64,000 nucleotides of DNA from Butyrivibrio sp. XPD2002. Lineage in GTDB: Bacteria; Bacillota; Clostridia; Lachnospirales; Lachnospiraceae. Both the position numbers and the translations under genes were made by a program. A model generated the notes under the pieces. That model saw only the letters and a list, made by a program, of their open reading frames with translations. It was not told the DNA's origin and searched no databases. The DNA lies in NCBI RefSeq assembly GCF_000423945.1, contig NZ_KE384114.1, positions 131,646 through 195,645 on the forward strand, in the 5' to 3' direction. The number at the start of each line of letters is the position of its first letter. The first letter of the stretch is position 1. Shown one piece after another: positions 1-8,315 of the stretch.

Positions 1-1
1 G

Positions 2-262
2 AGAGGACGTAAACATTTGAGATATTTGCTCATACAAGCTGCGATATCCGTTGTTGGTAAGTGCGAAGAATTCAAAGAGATCCACAATTATTACACTACC
101 AGGAATTCAAATCCATTAAAGAAGATGCAATCAATCATAGCTGTAGCATGTAAACTTATTAGGGTTTTTTATGCGATCTTGGCAAAAGGGATAGACTATG
201 ATGCGTCAAAGATGCTTGAGGATATCAAGCATCCAGGAGAAACGCCAAATTTGGCGGCGTAA
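2..262 (+). CDS. IS110-family transposase, C-terminal part (cut by window edge)
   Basis: The reading frame is already open at the first base, so this is the 3' end of a longer gene. The visible 86 residues match the C-terminal (transposase IS116/IS110/IS902) domain of IS110-type DEDD recombinases: an RGRKHLRYLLIQAA stretch, then a long helical segment ending in LIRVFYAILAKGIDYDASKM. In the family this domain carries the catalytic serine further upstream and works with the N-terminal DEDD domain to excise and insert the element. No terminal inverted repeat is expected for IS110 itself. The non-coding stretch that follows suggests the IS1111 branch, which keeps its guide RNA 3' of the gene. Confidence 0.8.
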   Translation, partial: RGRKHLRYLLIQAAISVVGKCEEFKEIHNYYTTRNSNPLKKMQSIIAVACKLIRVFYAILAKGIDYDASKMLEDIKHPGETPNLAA

Positions 263-530
263 TCCAATAATCCATGGTACTACAGGAAGCGTCCACCGGT
301 AGGTGCTGTAGTAAGGAGTGTTTTGGTTCAGTAAGTTACAAAGAGTGAGCTGGTAGCCAGCAGGAATAAATTTCCGGAGGACAAAGATCCTGAGCAATAG
401 CTGAGCTGGCGCCCTGGTTATGGATAGGCAGAACGAAGGAAGTGAGGACTCCGATAGAGGATGATCCTGTTGGACATGAGAGGTGAGCTGCCATATAGGG
501 ATGGGTATGCATCGAGGCCATTTAAATCGT
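263..530 (+). ncRNA. Candidate IS1111-type bridge/seek RNA region 3' of the transposase
   Basis: About 270 bases with no gene follow the transposase stop. They fold well on the + strand: TACTACAG pairs with CTGTAGTA around an inner CACC/GGTG stem at about 274-309, and GCTGG pairs with CCAGC at about 349-361. In the IS1111 branch of IS110 elements the RNA that pairs with target and donor DNA lies just downstream of the transposase. Placement and folding fit that, but I could not identify the guide loops or the element end, so this is an inference. Confidence 0.3.
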
Positions 531-659
531 AATCAAAAGACGTTTTATTTGGAGTACCCATAAATACCTATATATCCGTCAATTTAGGCAAGGATTAGTC
601 CATAACCAAGCAATCACTCAATCTGAGAATGAAAAAAAACTAGGAATTTACACAAAAAA

Positions 660-858
660 CACTTGATTAATTGGAGAGGAAATTCCTTCGGATTTCCTAT
701 CGAATAAAAAGCGCTCCGCTATGGATGCGACTGGTGCGCAGATGAATTTTGCAAGCTAAAGCTTGCGCGCACCAGCGCGCAAAGAGTCGCGAGCGACTCT
801 TTGTTCTTGCTGTGCAATATCGTTCGCACGCCAGGATTTCTCAAGCGAAATCCTTTTT
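660..858 (+). other. Hairpin-dense intergenic stretch ending in a + strand terminator
   Basis: At least five stem-loops lie in 180 bases: GGAAAT/ATTTCC (678-696); CTGGTGCGC/GCGCACCAG (731-739 with 767-775), which encloses GCAAGC-TAAA-GCTTGC (751-766); AAAGAGTCGC/GCGACTCTTT (781-802); and GGATTTC/GAAATCC (834-853) followed by TTTTT. The last one has the layout of an intrinsic terminator reading rightward, so it would stop transcription coming from the IS110 end just before the convergent metI stop codon. No gene is visible here. Confidence 0.5.
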
Positions 859-859
859 A

Positions 860-1495
860 TTATGACATCTTCTTGTACATGAAGTTACCGAGCATCTGGA
901 TCGCCTGAACGAAAGCGATAAGAATTATTGAGCACACGATCAGGTAATCGGTCTTGTACTGCTGATAACCATAGCGGATTGCGATATCACCGATACCACC
1001 GCCGCCGACAGTACCTGCCATTGCGGAATATCCTATGAGAGAGATAACAAGAAGGATGATTCCGTTAAGCATTCTCGGGATGGATTCCTTTACATAAACT
1101 CTCATGAGAATCTGGAAGTTGGATGCTCCAAAGGATCTTGCTGCTTCAATGACACCGGGGTTGGTCTCACGAAGACTTGTCTCAAACACTCTTGCAATAT
1201 AAGGAATTGCTGAGATTGTAAGAGGTACGATTGAAGCTGTTGTTCCGATGGATTTACCAACAACCATTCTTGTAAAAGGAATGAGGATTACCAGCAAAAT
1301 AATGAAGGGGAAGCTTCTGAATACATTTACGATGAAGCTCAGTACTTCATATACGATTTTGTTGGGCTTTAATCCGTCAGGTGCTGTAAGTGTAAGGATT
1401 ATCGCAGGGATGAATCCTAAAATCACTGAAAAAAGTGTGGACCAGAAAACCATATAAAGGGTCTGGTTAAAAGCTTTTAATATAATATCTGTCAT
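860..1495 (-). CDS. metI: Methionine ABC transporter permease MetI
   Basis: 211 residues, the usual length of MetI. It is an integral membrane protein with about five hydrophobic segments and the binding-protein-dependent permease signature near residues 115-135 (SLRETNPGVIEAARSFGAS), which docks on the ATPase. The C-terminal part has the MetI-typical AMAGTVGGGGIGDIAIRYGY. It forms the channel for D- and L-methionine together with MetN and the lipoprotein MetQ. It overlaps the metN stop by one base (TAATG), so the two are translated as one operon. The convergent hairpin cluster at 834-858 lies against its 3' end. Confidence 0.93.
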   Translation of the reverse strand: MTDIILKAFNQTLYMVFWSTLFSVILGFIPAIILTLTAPDGLKPNKIVYEVLSFIVNVFRSFPFIILLVILIPFTRMVVGKSIGTTASIVPLTISAIPYIARVFETSLRETNPGVIEAARSFGASNFQILMRVYVKESIPRMLNGIILLVISLIGYSAMAGTVGGGGIGDIAIRYGYQQYKTDYLIVCSIILIAFVQAIQMLGNFMYKKMS

Positions 1496-2466
1496 TACTT
1501 AATAACCTCCCATGTAACATCATGTCTGTCGAGGAATGCGCAAACGTTGTCGAGATCATCCTCGTGTATGTTGAGTACAAGACTTCCGTAAACATCCTCG
1601 CGGAAATCCTCAAGCTTCGCCCAGCAGATATTGAAATCTCTGTGAAGCTCCTGAGACATCATAGTAACGATGGGACGCTGATTGCCCTCGCCGTAGAAGA
1701 AAAGTTTGATATTAAGGCCTGTTGTAGGAAGCTTATCACTTTCCTCTCTAAGGAAATCTCTGATCTCTCTTTCCTTAGGCCATACAAACAGCTTCTCAGG
1801 CTGACCAACGGAGAGCACCTGTCCGTTACTTAAGAATGCAACCTTTTTACAGATCTGCTTAACTACTTCCATCTGGTGAGTAACGATGATGATGGTGATT
1901 CCCATCTCCTTGTTGATCTTCTGAAGGAGTGCCAGGATTCCCTTTGTAATTTCAGGATCCAGCGCACTTGTCGCCTCGTCGCAGAGCAGGAATTCAGGAT
2001 CAAGCACAAGGGCTCTAGCTATAGCTACACGCTGCTTCTGACCACCGGAGAGTTCTCTCGGCTTTGCGTGAACCTTCTCCTCCAAACCTACGAGCTTTAT
2101 GAGCTTTAATATCTTTTCCTTCGCCTCAGGTGTGTTGGTAGGCATTCCCCAGAACTTCATGGGAAGCGCAACATTCTGATACACATCAAGTCTCTCCAGA
2201 AGGTTGAAGCTCTGGAATATCATTCCCATGCGCTTCTGAAGCAGGCGTAGAGCCTTCTTATCTCTGATATTAACTTCCTGTCCATCCACTGTGATGAGAC
2301 CTGAGTCGTATGATTCAAGACCGTTGATGCAACGGAGAAGAGTGGACTTACCGGCACCACTCTGACCAATGATACCGAAGATCTCGTGATCCTCGATCTC
2401 CATGGATATTCCCTTAAGGACATCTGTGTCCTTGAAGGATTTCTTTACACTTTCGATTTTTATCAT
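1495..2466 (-). CDS. metN: Methionine ABC transporter ATP-binding protein MetN
   Basis: 323 residues. Walker A GQSGAGKST near residue 34, signature LSGGQKQRVAIARAL near 140 and Walker B FLLCDEATSALDP are all present. The region after about residue 245 is the NIL/ACT-like domain, which in the family binds methionine and inhibits transport when the amino acid is abundant. First gene of metNI. The start has a methionine-rich context and lies 90 bases from a dyad at 2502-2517. I see no SAM (S-box) riboswitch in the leader. metQ, normally in the same operon, is divergent at 3551. Confidence 0.94.
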   Translation of the reverse strand: MIKIESVKKSFKDTDVLKGISMEIEDHEIFGIIGQSGAGKSTLLRCINGLESYDSGLITVDGQEVNIRDKKALRLLQKRMGMIFQSFNLLERLDVYQNVALPMKFWGMPTNTPEAKEKILKLIKLVGLEEKVHAKPRELSGGQKQRVAIARALVLDPEFLLCDEATSALDPEITKGILALLQKINKEMGITIIIVTHQMEVVKQICKKVAFLSNGQVLSVGQPEKLFVWPKEREIRDFLREESDKLPTTGLNIKLFFYGEGNQRPIVTMMSQELHRDFNICWAKLEDFREDVYGSLVLNIHEDDLDNVCAFLDRHDVTWEVIK

Positions 2467-2501
2467 TAAAAAATCCCCAAAACTTTCTTATATTAATATT
2501 A

Positions 2502-2517
2502 CTAGTATAATTACTAG
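2502..2517. promoter_or_regulatory. Palindrome CTAGTA-TAAT-TACTAG upstream of metN
   Basis: Perfect 6-bp arms around four bases, in the AT-rich leader 36-51 bases before the metN start. Its position suits an operator for the metNI promoter. The binding protein is unknown. Confidence 0.4.
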
Positions 2518-2640
2518 AGTATTTTACACTAATTTATACTATATGAATAGGTTTTGTTTGGGGATTGGGGGGAGATTGTGTTGGTGAGTTAAGTGCTGGT
2601 TTTGCACTCCTTTGCGGGGGTGTGCGGTGGTTGGTGGTAC

Positions 2641-2661
2641 GTCAATCCGCGAACAAATTAT
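2641..2661 (+). repeat. Family A half-site (single MITE end)
   Basis: A copy of the interspersed core ATCCGCGAACAAATT, here followed by ATTATCCTGGATGAACG, the same interior as the complete element that starts 103 bases downstream. No paired opposite end at the usual 165-bp distance. Confidence 0.6.
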
Positions 2662-2743
2662 TATCCTGGATGAACGGTGGCTGTTTTGTTTGGGGATGTG
2701 TTGGTTTTACGCTCCTCTGCGGGAGGCATGTGGTGGTTTGTGG

Positions 2744-2909
2744 TACGTTAATCCGCGAACAAATTATTATCCTGGATGAATGAGTGTTGTTGTGCTTTTT
2801 TGGGCGTTCGCCCGGTAGGATGAATTTCTTGCTTACAGGCGTAACAGAGCGTGCAGGTTATTAGTTGCCTTTACGCCTGTGATCTAATTTGTTCGCGGGT
2901 AGACGTAAC
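2744..2909. mobile_element. Family A MITE-like element, copy 1 (166 bp)
   Basis: Begins with TACGTTAATCCGCGAACAAA and ends with its inverted form TTTGTTCGCGGGTAGACGTA. The interior has a GGGCG-TT-CGCCC hairpin at 2802-2813 and AGGCGTAA. The reverse complement of 5176-5340 aligns with it along its full length, including the asymmetric interior, so the two are inverted copies either side of metQ. No open reading frame inside. No target-site duplication is evident. Confidence 0.7.
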
Positions 2910-2942
2910 TCCCACCTGAATAGCATCCCCACGAGGTGACAT

Positions 2943-3244
2943 GAACAACTAAATGGTACATATTTGTAGAGATAGTTGTCTGGAGAAATTGTCAGAACAA
3001 CTATATAGTGGATATATGCGGAAATAGTTGTCCGGAAATAAAACAGGAACAACTAAACGGCGGAAGTAAGCAGAAATAGTTGTCCGAGCAAATAATCGGA
3101 ACAACTAAACGGCGGAAGTAAGCAGAAATAGTTGTCCGGAAATAAAAAAGGAACAACTAAACGGCGGAAATAAGCTGAAATAGTTGTCCGAGCAAATAAT
3201 CGGAACAACTAAACGACAGAAATATGCAGAAATAGTTGCTTACA
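2943..3244 (+). repeat. Family B array: six 52-bp repeats, each with a short dyad
   Basis: GAACAACT recurs at about 2943, 2995, 3048, 3099, 3151 and 3203, a 51-53 base period. In each unit AACAACTA pairs with a TAGTTGT about 25 bases downstream, so the array would form a chain of stem-loops. Interiors are similar between units (ACGGCGGAAGTAAGC in several), unlike CRISPR spacers. It sits between two family A ends (2887-2909 and 3298-3319). A related array is at 56312-56612. No gene here. Confidence 0.75.
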
Positions 3245-3297
3245 CAACCTTCTGGCAAGTCTAAGCAAGCTATTTCTAGTCTTTACGCTGGTGATCT

Positions 3298-3319
3298 AAT
3301 TTGGTCGCGGATAGACGCA
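3298..3319 (-). repeat. Family A half-site (reverse orientation)
   Basis: AATTTGGTCGCGGATAGACG, followed by the outer flank block CCCGCGAG (about 3338-3349) that accompanies this family elsewhere. About 200 bases upstream of metQ. Confidence 0.6.
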
Positions 3320-3550
3320 GCGCCCACCGGGAGAGTGTTCCCGCGAGCTATACCTACAACCCCAAAATAGGCGTAATTTCGCAGGCTATAAGTTTTTCTT
3401 ATGCGAAAAAGCGTCTTTTTTAATTGCTAATATAATAAAAGTGGTATATCATACACATATTGAAAAATGCCTTACGGAGACACGGCAAAACATCTGGGTT
3501 ATGTTGAGATGGTTTCCACAAATAGGCTTAATCAGAGGAGGACATGATTT

Positions 3551-4600
3551 ATGAAAAAGAAAGTTTTAACAAGCATTATTCTTTCAACAGTTCTGACATT
3601 CGGAGCACTTACAGGATGCGGTTCTAACGGTGCTGCTGATTCTGCAAGCGATGCAGCTTCAACTGAGGCTACTGAGGCAGAGAGCACAGAAGAGGCTGCT
3701 GAGACAGAGAGCACAGAAGAAGCAACAGAAGCTGAGAGTACTGAAGAAGCAACAGAGACTGAGAGCACAGAGGAAGCTACTGATGCTGAAGGTACTGAGG
3801 AAGCAGCAGGCGAGATCGTTGCTCCTGCAGATGGAGACAACAAGATCACTGTTGGTGCTACACCTGTTCCTCACGCAGAGATCCTTGACAACATTGTTAA
3901 GGAAGTTCTTGCAAAGAGCGGCTGGGAGCTTGAGACTGTAGTATTTAACGACTACGTTCTTCCCAACACATCACTTGAAGAGGGCGAGCTTGACGCTAAC
4001 TATTTCCAGACACTTGGTTACATGAACCAGCAGAACGAGGACGCAGGTCTTCACCTTACAGCAGTAGCTGGTGTTCACATCGAGCCCATGGGCATCTACT
4101 CAGAGAAGTACACATCACTTGAGGAGCTTCCGGACGGCGCTTCAATCGGTATCCCTAACGATCCCGATAACGCTGAGCGTGGTATCGATCTTCTTGTTCA
4201 GAAGGGTCTTCTTACTTCAAAGGGTGACTACGGCACAGATGACAACTATACAGAAGATACACTTTCAAAGGATACAGAGGCTAACCCTCACGGCTATGTG
4301 ATCACACCTCTCGAGGCTGCTTCACTTCCTTTATCACTTCCTGATCTTGATGCAGCAACAATCAATGGTAACTATGCTCTTGAAGCTGGTCTTCCTGAGT
4401 CACACCCTGCACTTGATATCGAGGAGTTCGATGATGAGACAACTCTTAAGAGAACAAACTTCCTTGTAGTTAAGGACGGTTCTCAGGATTCTGACAAGAT
4501 CAAGGCTCTCGTAGCCGCTCTTCAGTCAGATGAGGTTAAGGCTTACATCGATGAGACATATAAGGGCGCTGTTATCTCATCTTTCACAGATGCTCAGTAA
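3551..4600 (+). CDS. metQ: Methionine-binding lipoprotein MetQ
   Basis: 349 residues. Signal peptide with lipobox LTGC (Cys near residue 23), so it is anchored to the outside of the membrane. Residues about 33-85 are a repetitive Glu/Ser/Thr linker with ESTEEAT-like units, longer than the short linker usual in MetQ. The rest is the NlpA/MetQ fold: DNKITVGATPVPHAEIL, LDANYFQTLGYM, GIPNDPDNAERGI, and the C-terminal DSDKIKALVAALQSDEVK. It delivers methionine to MetNI. A Shine-Dalgarno AGAGGAGG precedes the ATG. It is transcribed divergently from metNI, unlike the common single operon, and is flanked by inverted repeats. Confidence 0.93.
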   Translation: MKKKVLTSIILSTVLTFGALTGCGSNGAADSASDAASTEATEAESTEEAAETESTEEATEAESTEEATETESTEEATDAEGTEEAAGEIVAPADGDNKITVGATPVPHAEILDNIVKEVLAKSGWELETVVFNDYVLPNTSLEEGELDANYFQTLGYMNQQNEDAGLHLTAVAGVHIEPMGIYSEKYTSLEELPDGASIGIPNDPDNAERGIDLLVQKGLLTSKGDYGTDDNYTEDTLSKDTEANPHGYVITPLEAASLPLSLPDLDAATINGNYALEAGLPESHPALDIEEFDDETTLKRTNFLVVKDGSQDSDKIKALVAALQSDEVKAYIDETYKGAVISSFTDAQ

Positions 4601-4635
4601 TAGATAATAGTATTGCTGAATACAAATAGTAGAAG

Positions 4636-4670
4636 CCACCGCTTCGGATCAATCCGGGCGGTGGTTTTTT
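4636..4670 (+). terminator. Intrinsic terminator of metQ
   Basis: CCACCGC pairs with GCGGTGG across a 15-base loop and is followed by TTTTTT, 36 bases after the metQ stop. Confidence 0.85.
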
Positions 4671-4689
4671 ATGCTTTAAAGTGTTTTTC

Positions 4690-5110
4690 AATAGTTGCTG
4701 CTTCGCGGGAATGGCCTTAGTGAGGGCGTTACGTCTATCCGCGAACAAATATCAAGATAGGATGAACGGAATGAAGAGTGTGTAGAGATGAGTTGAGTCA
4801 GTAAGGTAGTAATGGCTTATATCGGTTACCTCGCGGGAAAGCTCTTCAGGGAGGTGTTGCGTCTATGCGTGAACAAATATCAAGATAGGATGAACGGAAT
4901 GAAGAGTGTGTAGAGATGAGTTGAGTCAGTAAGGTAGTAATGGCTTATATCGGTTACCTCGCGGGAAAGCTCTTCAGGGAGGTGTTGCGTCTATCCGCGA
5001 ACAAATATCAAGATAGGATGAACGGAATGAAGTGTGCGCAAAGATGAGTTGAGTCAGTGGGCCAGGGATGGCTCTCATCGGTTACCCTGCGGAAAGAATA
5101 ATTAAAGATG
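4690..5110 (+). repeat. Three tandem 128-bp repeats, each carrying a family A half-site
   Basis: The string GCGAACAAATATCAAGATAG recurs near 4741, 4869 and 4997 (spacing 128). Each unit also contains GGTTACCTCGCGGGAA followed about 28 bases later by TGCGTCTATCCGCGAAC. Copies 1 and 2 are nearly identical, and the third diverges after GGAATGAAG. No gene in this stretch. Confidence 0.75.
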
Positions 5111-5175
5111 AGTTCAGTCAATAAGCCCGGAATAGTTCTTGCCGGTTACCTCGCGGAGAAAAAGGGCAGTAATGA

Positions 5176-5340
5176 GTTACGTCTATCCGCGAACAAATTG
5201 GATCACAGGCGTAAAGGCAGGAGAAAAACTGAATGATGTGTTACGTCTGAGGGCAGGAAATTCACCCCACCGGGCGAACGCCCAAAAAGTACACCGACAC
5301 TCGTTCATCCAGAATAATAACTAGTTCGCGGATAGACGTA
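5176..5340. mobile_element. Family A MITE-like element, copy 2 (165 bp, inverted relative to copy 1)
   Basis: Opens with GTTACGTCTATCCGCGAAC and closes with the inverted form GTTCGCGGATAGACGTA. The interior GGGCGAACGCCC hairpin is at 5272-5283, the same distance from its end as in copy 1 from its start, which shows the inverted relation. Non-coding. Confidence 0.7.
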
Positions 5341-5620
5341 TCACCAGCCGCAACCCATCCCCCGCAGAGGAACACAAAAATCAAGTCAAAACCATAAGAC
5401 AAACAAAAATTCATCCAGAATAATAACTAGTTCGCGGATAGACGTACTACAAGCCGCAACCCACACCCCGCAGAGGAACACAAAAATCAAGTCAAAACCA
5501 TAAGACAAACAAGAATTCATCCAGAATAATAACTAGTTCGCGGATAGACGTATCACCGCTCGCCACACATCTCCCGCAGAGAAACAATCCACACCACCAG
5601 CCGCCACATACACCGCAGAA
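5304..5620 (-). repeat. Three tandem 106-bp repeats with reverse family A half-sites
   Basis: TTCATCCAGAATAATAACTA recurs at 5304, 5410 and 5516, each followed by AGTTCGCGGATAGACGTA and a CCCGCAGAG block. The first unit overlaps the end of MITE copy 2. The remaining bases up to 5840 are A-rich and hold no gene. Confidence 0.75.
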
Positions 5621-5840
5621 AAACAAAAAACAGGCCAAAGCCCCAAATGATCAAGACTTCCCCAAATCTCAACAATTCCCCCAAAATAATTAATCATAAG
5701 TTTATAAAAAGATTATCATTTCGTGAATTTGTATATGTTAACATGATAAGTAGAGGGAGTGCTTGTTGTTATAATGAAAAAGCTTGAATAACCACCTGGT
5801 ATACAAAAATAAATGAAATAAAACAGGCACATTTTGGGTT

Positions 5841-8159
5841 ATGGAACTGAGCAAAACGAAGAAAACTCTTATATTTATAGCAGGATTCTTCTATCTGCTT
5901 ACAGCGGTATTTACCCTGGTTGACAATAAGCTGGGGATCGAGGCAGGTGCACCGATAGCTACGTTTATGGTGTTCCTTGTTTTAATGTCCAATTTGAAGG
6001 ATCTGGGGCCGCATAAGTACTCCACTGCATTCATGGGAATAGGATTCCTTGCTATAGATATTTACTATATATTCAGATTTCTGAATCATTATGTGATAGA
6101 CCTGAGCGCATATTCTGAAGTAATCGGAATAGTCTATCTTACGCCCAGTTTTTTCTTTATGCTAAATGAGACAACCTTCCTGATATATAAGCTGCGTGGC
6201 AGAAGGCGCGATTTATCGCATCTTTTTGCCAATTGTTTTACTGTGTCCATAATCGGATTTGTATTCATATACAAATTCTTCTGCCAGAAGGTAGGGACTA
6301 TTCATAATTTGAAGGAGCTCATATTACTTCTTCTGATATTCTCTGCATTCTATGTAATCATGATGTGTCTGCAGACCTTCCACATGGTTGGTAACAGCAA
6401 TGTCCGCCGGGGAACTCTGGTCATCACTGCGGCCATGTTCATCTATGAAATAATGGATATCCAGTATATTTTCACACAGGCAATAGGTGGATTCCCGGAT
6501 GATTACTTTGCAGATCTCATTTACATGGCTCTTTTGATATTCATGTCAGCAGGAGTTACCATACAGGCCACAAGAAAATATAGCTTCGAATTCACGGGCG
6601 GGGCTTATACAACAAGGGCCACCAGAGTGCGACTGATAGCATCGGTGATAGGTGTTATTGTGGTTACCATACTTTTTATTATTGGATATTTGTCACGATC
6701 AGAGGCATCCTACATTATTATCGTGGTGATGTCCTACATGATAATGAACTATATCCTGAAGGCCGATAAGCTCGGCGATGAGCTGCTTGAGCATGAAAAA
6801 AGGCAGAATGCAATGCTCGAGGAGAAAATCGACGATCAGACCAGGAATTTAATAGAGGCTAATAAAAAGCTTGAGCTACTTTCTTCTACTGATCTTCTTA
6901 CAGGACTTTATAACCGCTGGTATGCAGGCAATTACCTCAAGGAATTACAGGAAAAGACCTACATATCCGGGAAAAAGTATCTGTTTTTTGTAATAAATCT
7001 GAATCACTTCAAGCCTGTCAATGACACCTATGGACATGAGATGGGAGACAGGGTTCTTGAGGAGCTTGGAAACAGAATGAGAGAGCTCCCTGATGAGTAT
7101 GTAAGCTTCAGAATGGGCGGAGATGAATTCCTTATCATTCTGAAGGCTGACGCTGAGCTCGAAGATCTTGACCCTATTGCTGAGCACATAAGAGAGCTGT
7201 TTATAAAGCCTATCCAGTTTAGTTCCTATGTGTTTAATCTGTCTGCAAGCATCGGAATCTCAGTATATCCGCAGGATTCATCATCTATGGATGAGCTTCT
7301 TAGATATGCTGACACGGCAATGTGCTTTGTTAAGCATAGCGGAGAGAAGGACAGCTACAGATTCTTTAATTCGGGACTTACCAAGATCATATCCACACAG
7401 GCTGCGATAGACAGAAGACTGCGCACGGCCAAGACAGACAGAGATTTCGTCCTGTTCTACCAGCCTCAGGTAGATGTCAGGAAGAAAGAGATAATTGGCG
7501 CGGAGGTCTTCGTGCACTTCAATAGAGGGCTCGAGGACGTTTCGCCTATAGATATTATTGATGCCGCTGAGAAGAGCGGATTTATGGGAAAACTGGGAGA
7601 GTGGATCGTTAAATCCTCTGTCAGCCAGATTGCTGAGTGGAATAAAAAATACGGAAAATCAATTTCACTTACTATCAACATGTCACCGCTGCAGCTTATA
7701 AATCTGCAGTTTGAAAATATGCTGCAGGAAACAATGGAAACCTACAATTTCCGGCCTTCTATGCTGACACTTGATGTGACAAATGCTGTAATAATGGGCG
7801 CATCCAATTCTGCAAAGATTGCTATGATAAAGCTTCATGAGGATGGCTATCGCCTTTCTCTTAACGACTTTGGCGGAGATGATATCAATCTCTCATTTGT
7901 TCAGGATTGTGGAATAAACGGAATCAAGCTTTCAAGATCGCTTGTCACCACATCCGTAAAGGACAACAGAGCCAAGCAGCTGGTAAAAACTATCCTTGCT
8001 CTTGCTGAAAATCTTGGAATATCAGTAACTGCTGTCGGCATCGAAAACGAGGAGCAGTCATCCAATATGCAGGGCCTCGGAGTAAATGAATTGCAGGGAT
8101 CTTTCTATGGAAAACCTGTAGTTGCCGAGGAATTTGAAAAAATTATCAGTGCAGAATGA
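5841..8159 (+). CDS. Membrane GGDEF-EAL protein with degenerate catalytic motifs
   Basis: 772 residues. The first 310 hold about eight hydrophobic segments (membrane sensor), then a short coiled coil (DELLEHEKRQNAMLEEKIDDQ), a GGDEF domain (about 345-505) and an EAL domain (about 520-770). The GGDEF signature FRMGGDEF is kept, but the metal-binding Asp of the usual DxDxFK is Asn (INLNHFK), and no RxxD inhibitory site is seen. The EAL motif reads AEVF, the DDFG motif NDFG and the KxD motif KLS, so several phosphodiesterase metal ligands are missing. It may be a c-di-GMP or GTP sensor, not an efficient enzyme. Weak ribosome site before the ATG. Confidence 0.85.
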   Translation: MELSKTKKTLIFIAGFFYLLTAVFTLVDNKLGIEAGAPIATFMVFLVLMSNLKDLGPHKYSTAFMGIGFLAIDIYYIFRFLNHYVIDLSAYSEVIGIVYLTPSFFFMLNETTFLIYKLRGRRRDLSHLFANCFTVSIIGFVFIYKFFCQKVGTIHNLKELILLLLIFSAFYVIMMCLQTFHMVGNSNVRRGTLVITAAMFIYEIMDIQYIFTQAIGGFPDDYFADLIYMALLIFMSAGVTIQATRKYSFEFTGGAYTTRATRVRLIASVIGVIVVTILFIIGYLSRSEASYIIIVVMSYMIMNYILKADKLGDELLEHEKRQNAMLEEKIDDQTRNLIEANKKLELLSSTDLLTGLYNRWYAGNYLKELQEKTYISGKKYLFFVINLNHFKPVNDTYGHEMGDRVLEELGNRMRELPDEYVSFRMGGDEFLIILKADAELEDLDPIAEHIRELFIKPIQFSSYVFNLSASIGISVYPQDSSSMDELLRYADTAMCFVKHSGEKDSYRFFNSGLTKIISTQAAIDRRLRTAKTDRDFVLFYQPQVDVRKKEIIGAEVFVHFNRGLEDVSPIDIIDAAEKSGFMGKLGEWIVKSSVSQIAEWNKKYGKSISLTINMSPLQLINLQFENMLQETMETYNFRPSMLTLDVTNAVIMGASNSAKIAMIKLHEDGYRLSLNDFGGDDINLSFVQDCGINGIKLSRSLVTTSVKDNRAKQLVKTILALAENLGISVTAVGIENEEQSSNMQGLGVNELQGSFYGKPVVAEEFEKIISAE

Positions 8160-8240
8160 AATAAAATTAGTGTGTTGGACTTTTGTTGGACAGATCCTGT
8201 TAATATGATTTCATAAGATACAAATAACCACTTGAAATCA

Positions 8241-8290
8241 TGTGATAAAACTGTGATACATATCCTGATAATATGACAATGTAAGAAAGA
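8241..8290 (+). promoter_or_regulatory. Promoter with tandem TGTGATA direct repeat, shared with the yccF promoter
   Basis: TGTGATA occurs twice 11 bases apart (8241 and 8252), then ATAATATGACAATGTAAGAA. The same arrangement is at 28193-28235 before yccF. An 11-base direct repeat just upstream of a -10-like box is the pattern of OmpR/PhoB-type activator sites; that reading is inference. Confidence 0.5.
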
Positions 8291-8315
8291 TAAACATCGC
8301 AGAGGGGTAACAGAT

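Noticed and set aside
2467..2560. SAM or T-box riboswitch before metN
   Set aside because: The leader is only about 90 AT-rich bases with one small dyad; the conserved S-box helices and a terminator are missing.
2943..3244. CRISPR-like regular repeats
   Set aside because: The segments between the arms are similar from unit to unit, the period is 52 bp with an internal dyad, and no cas genes are near.
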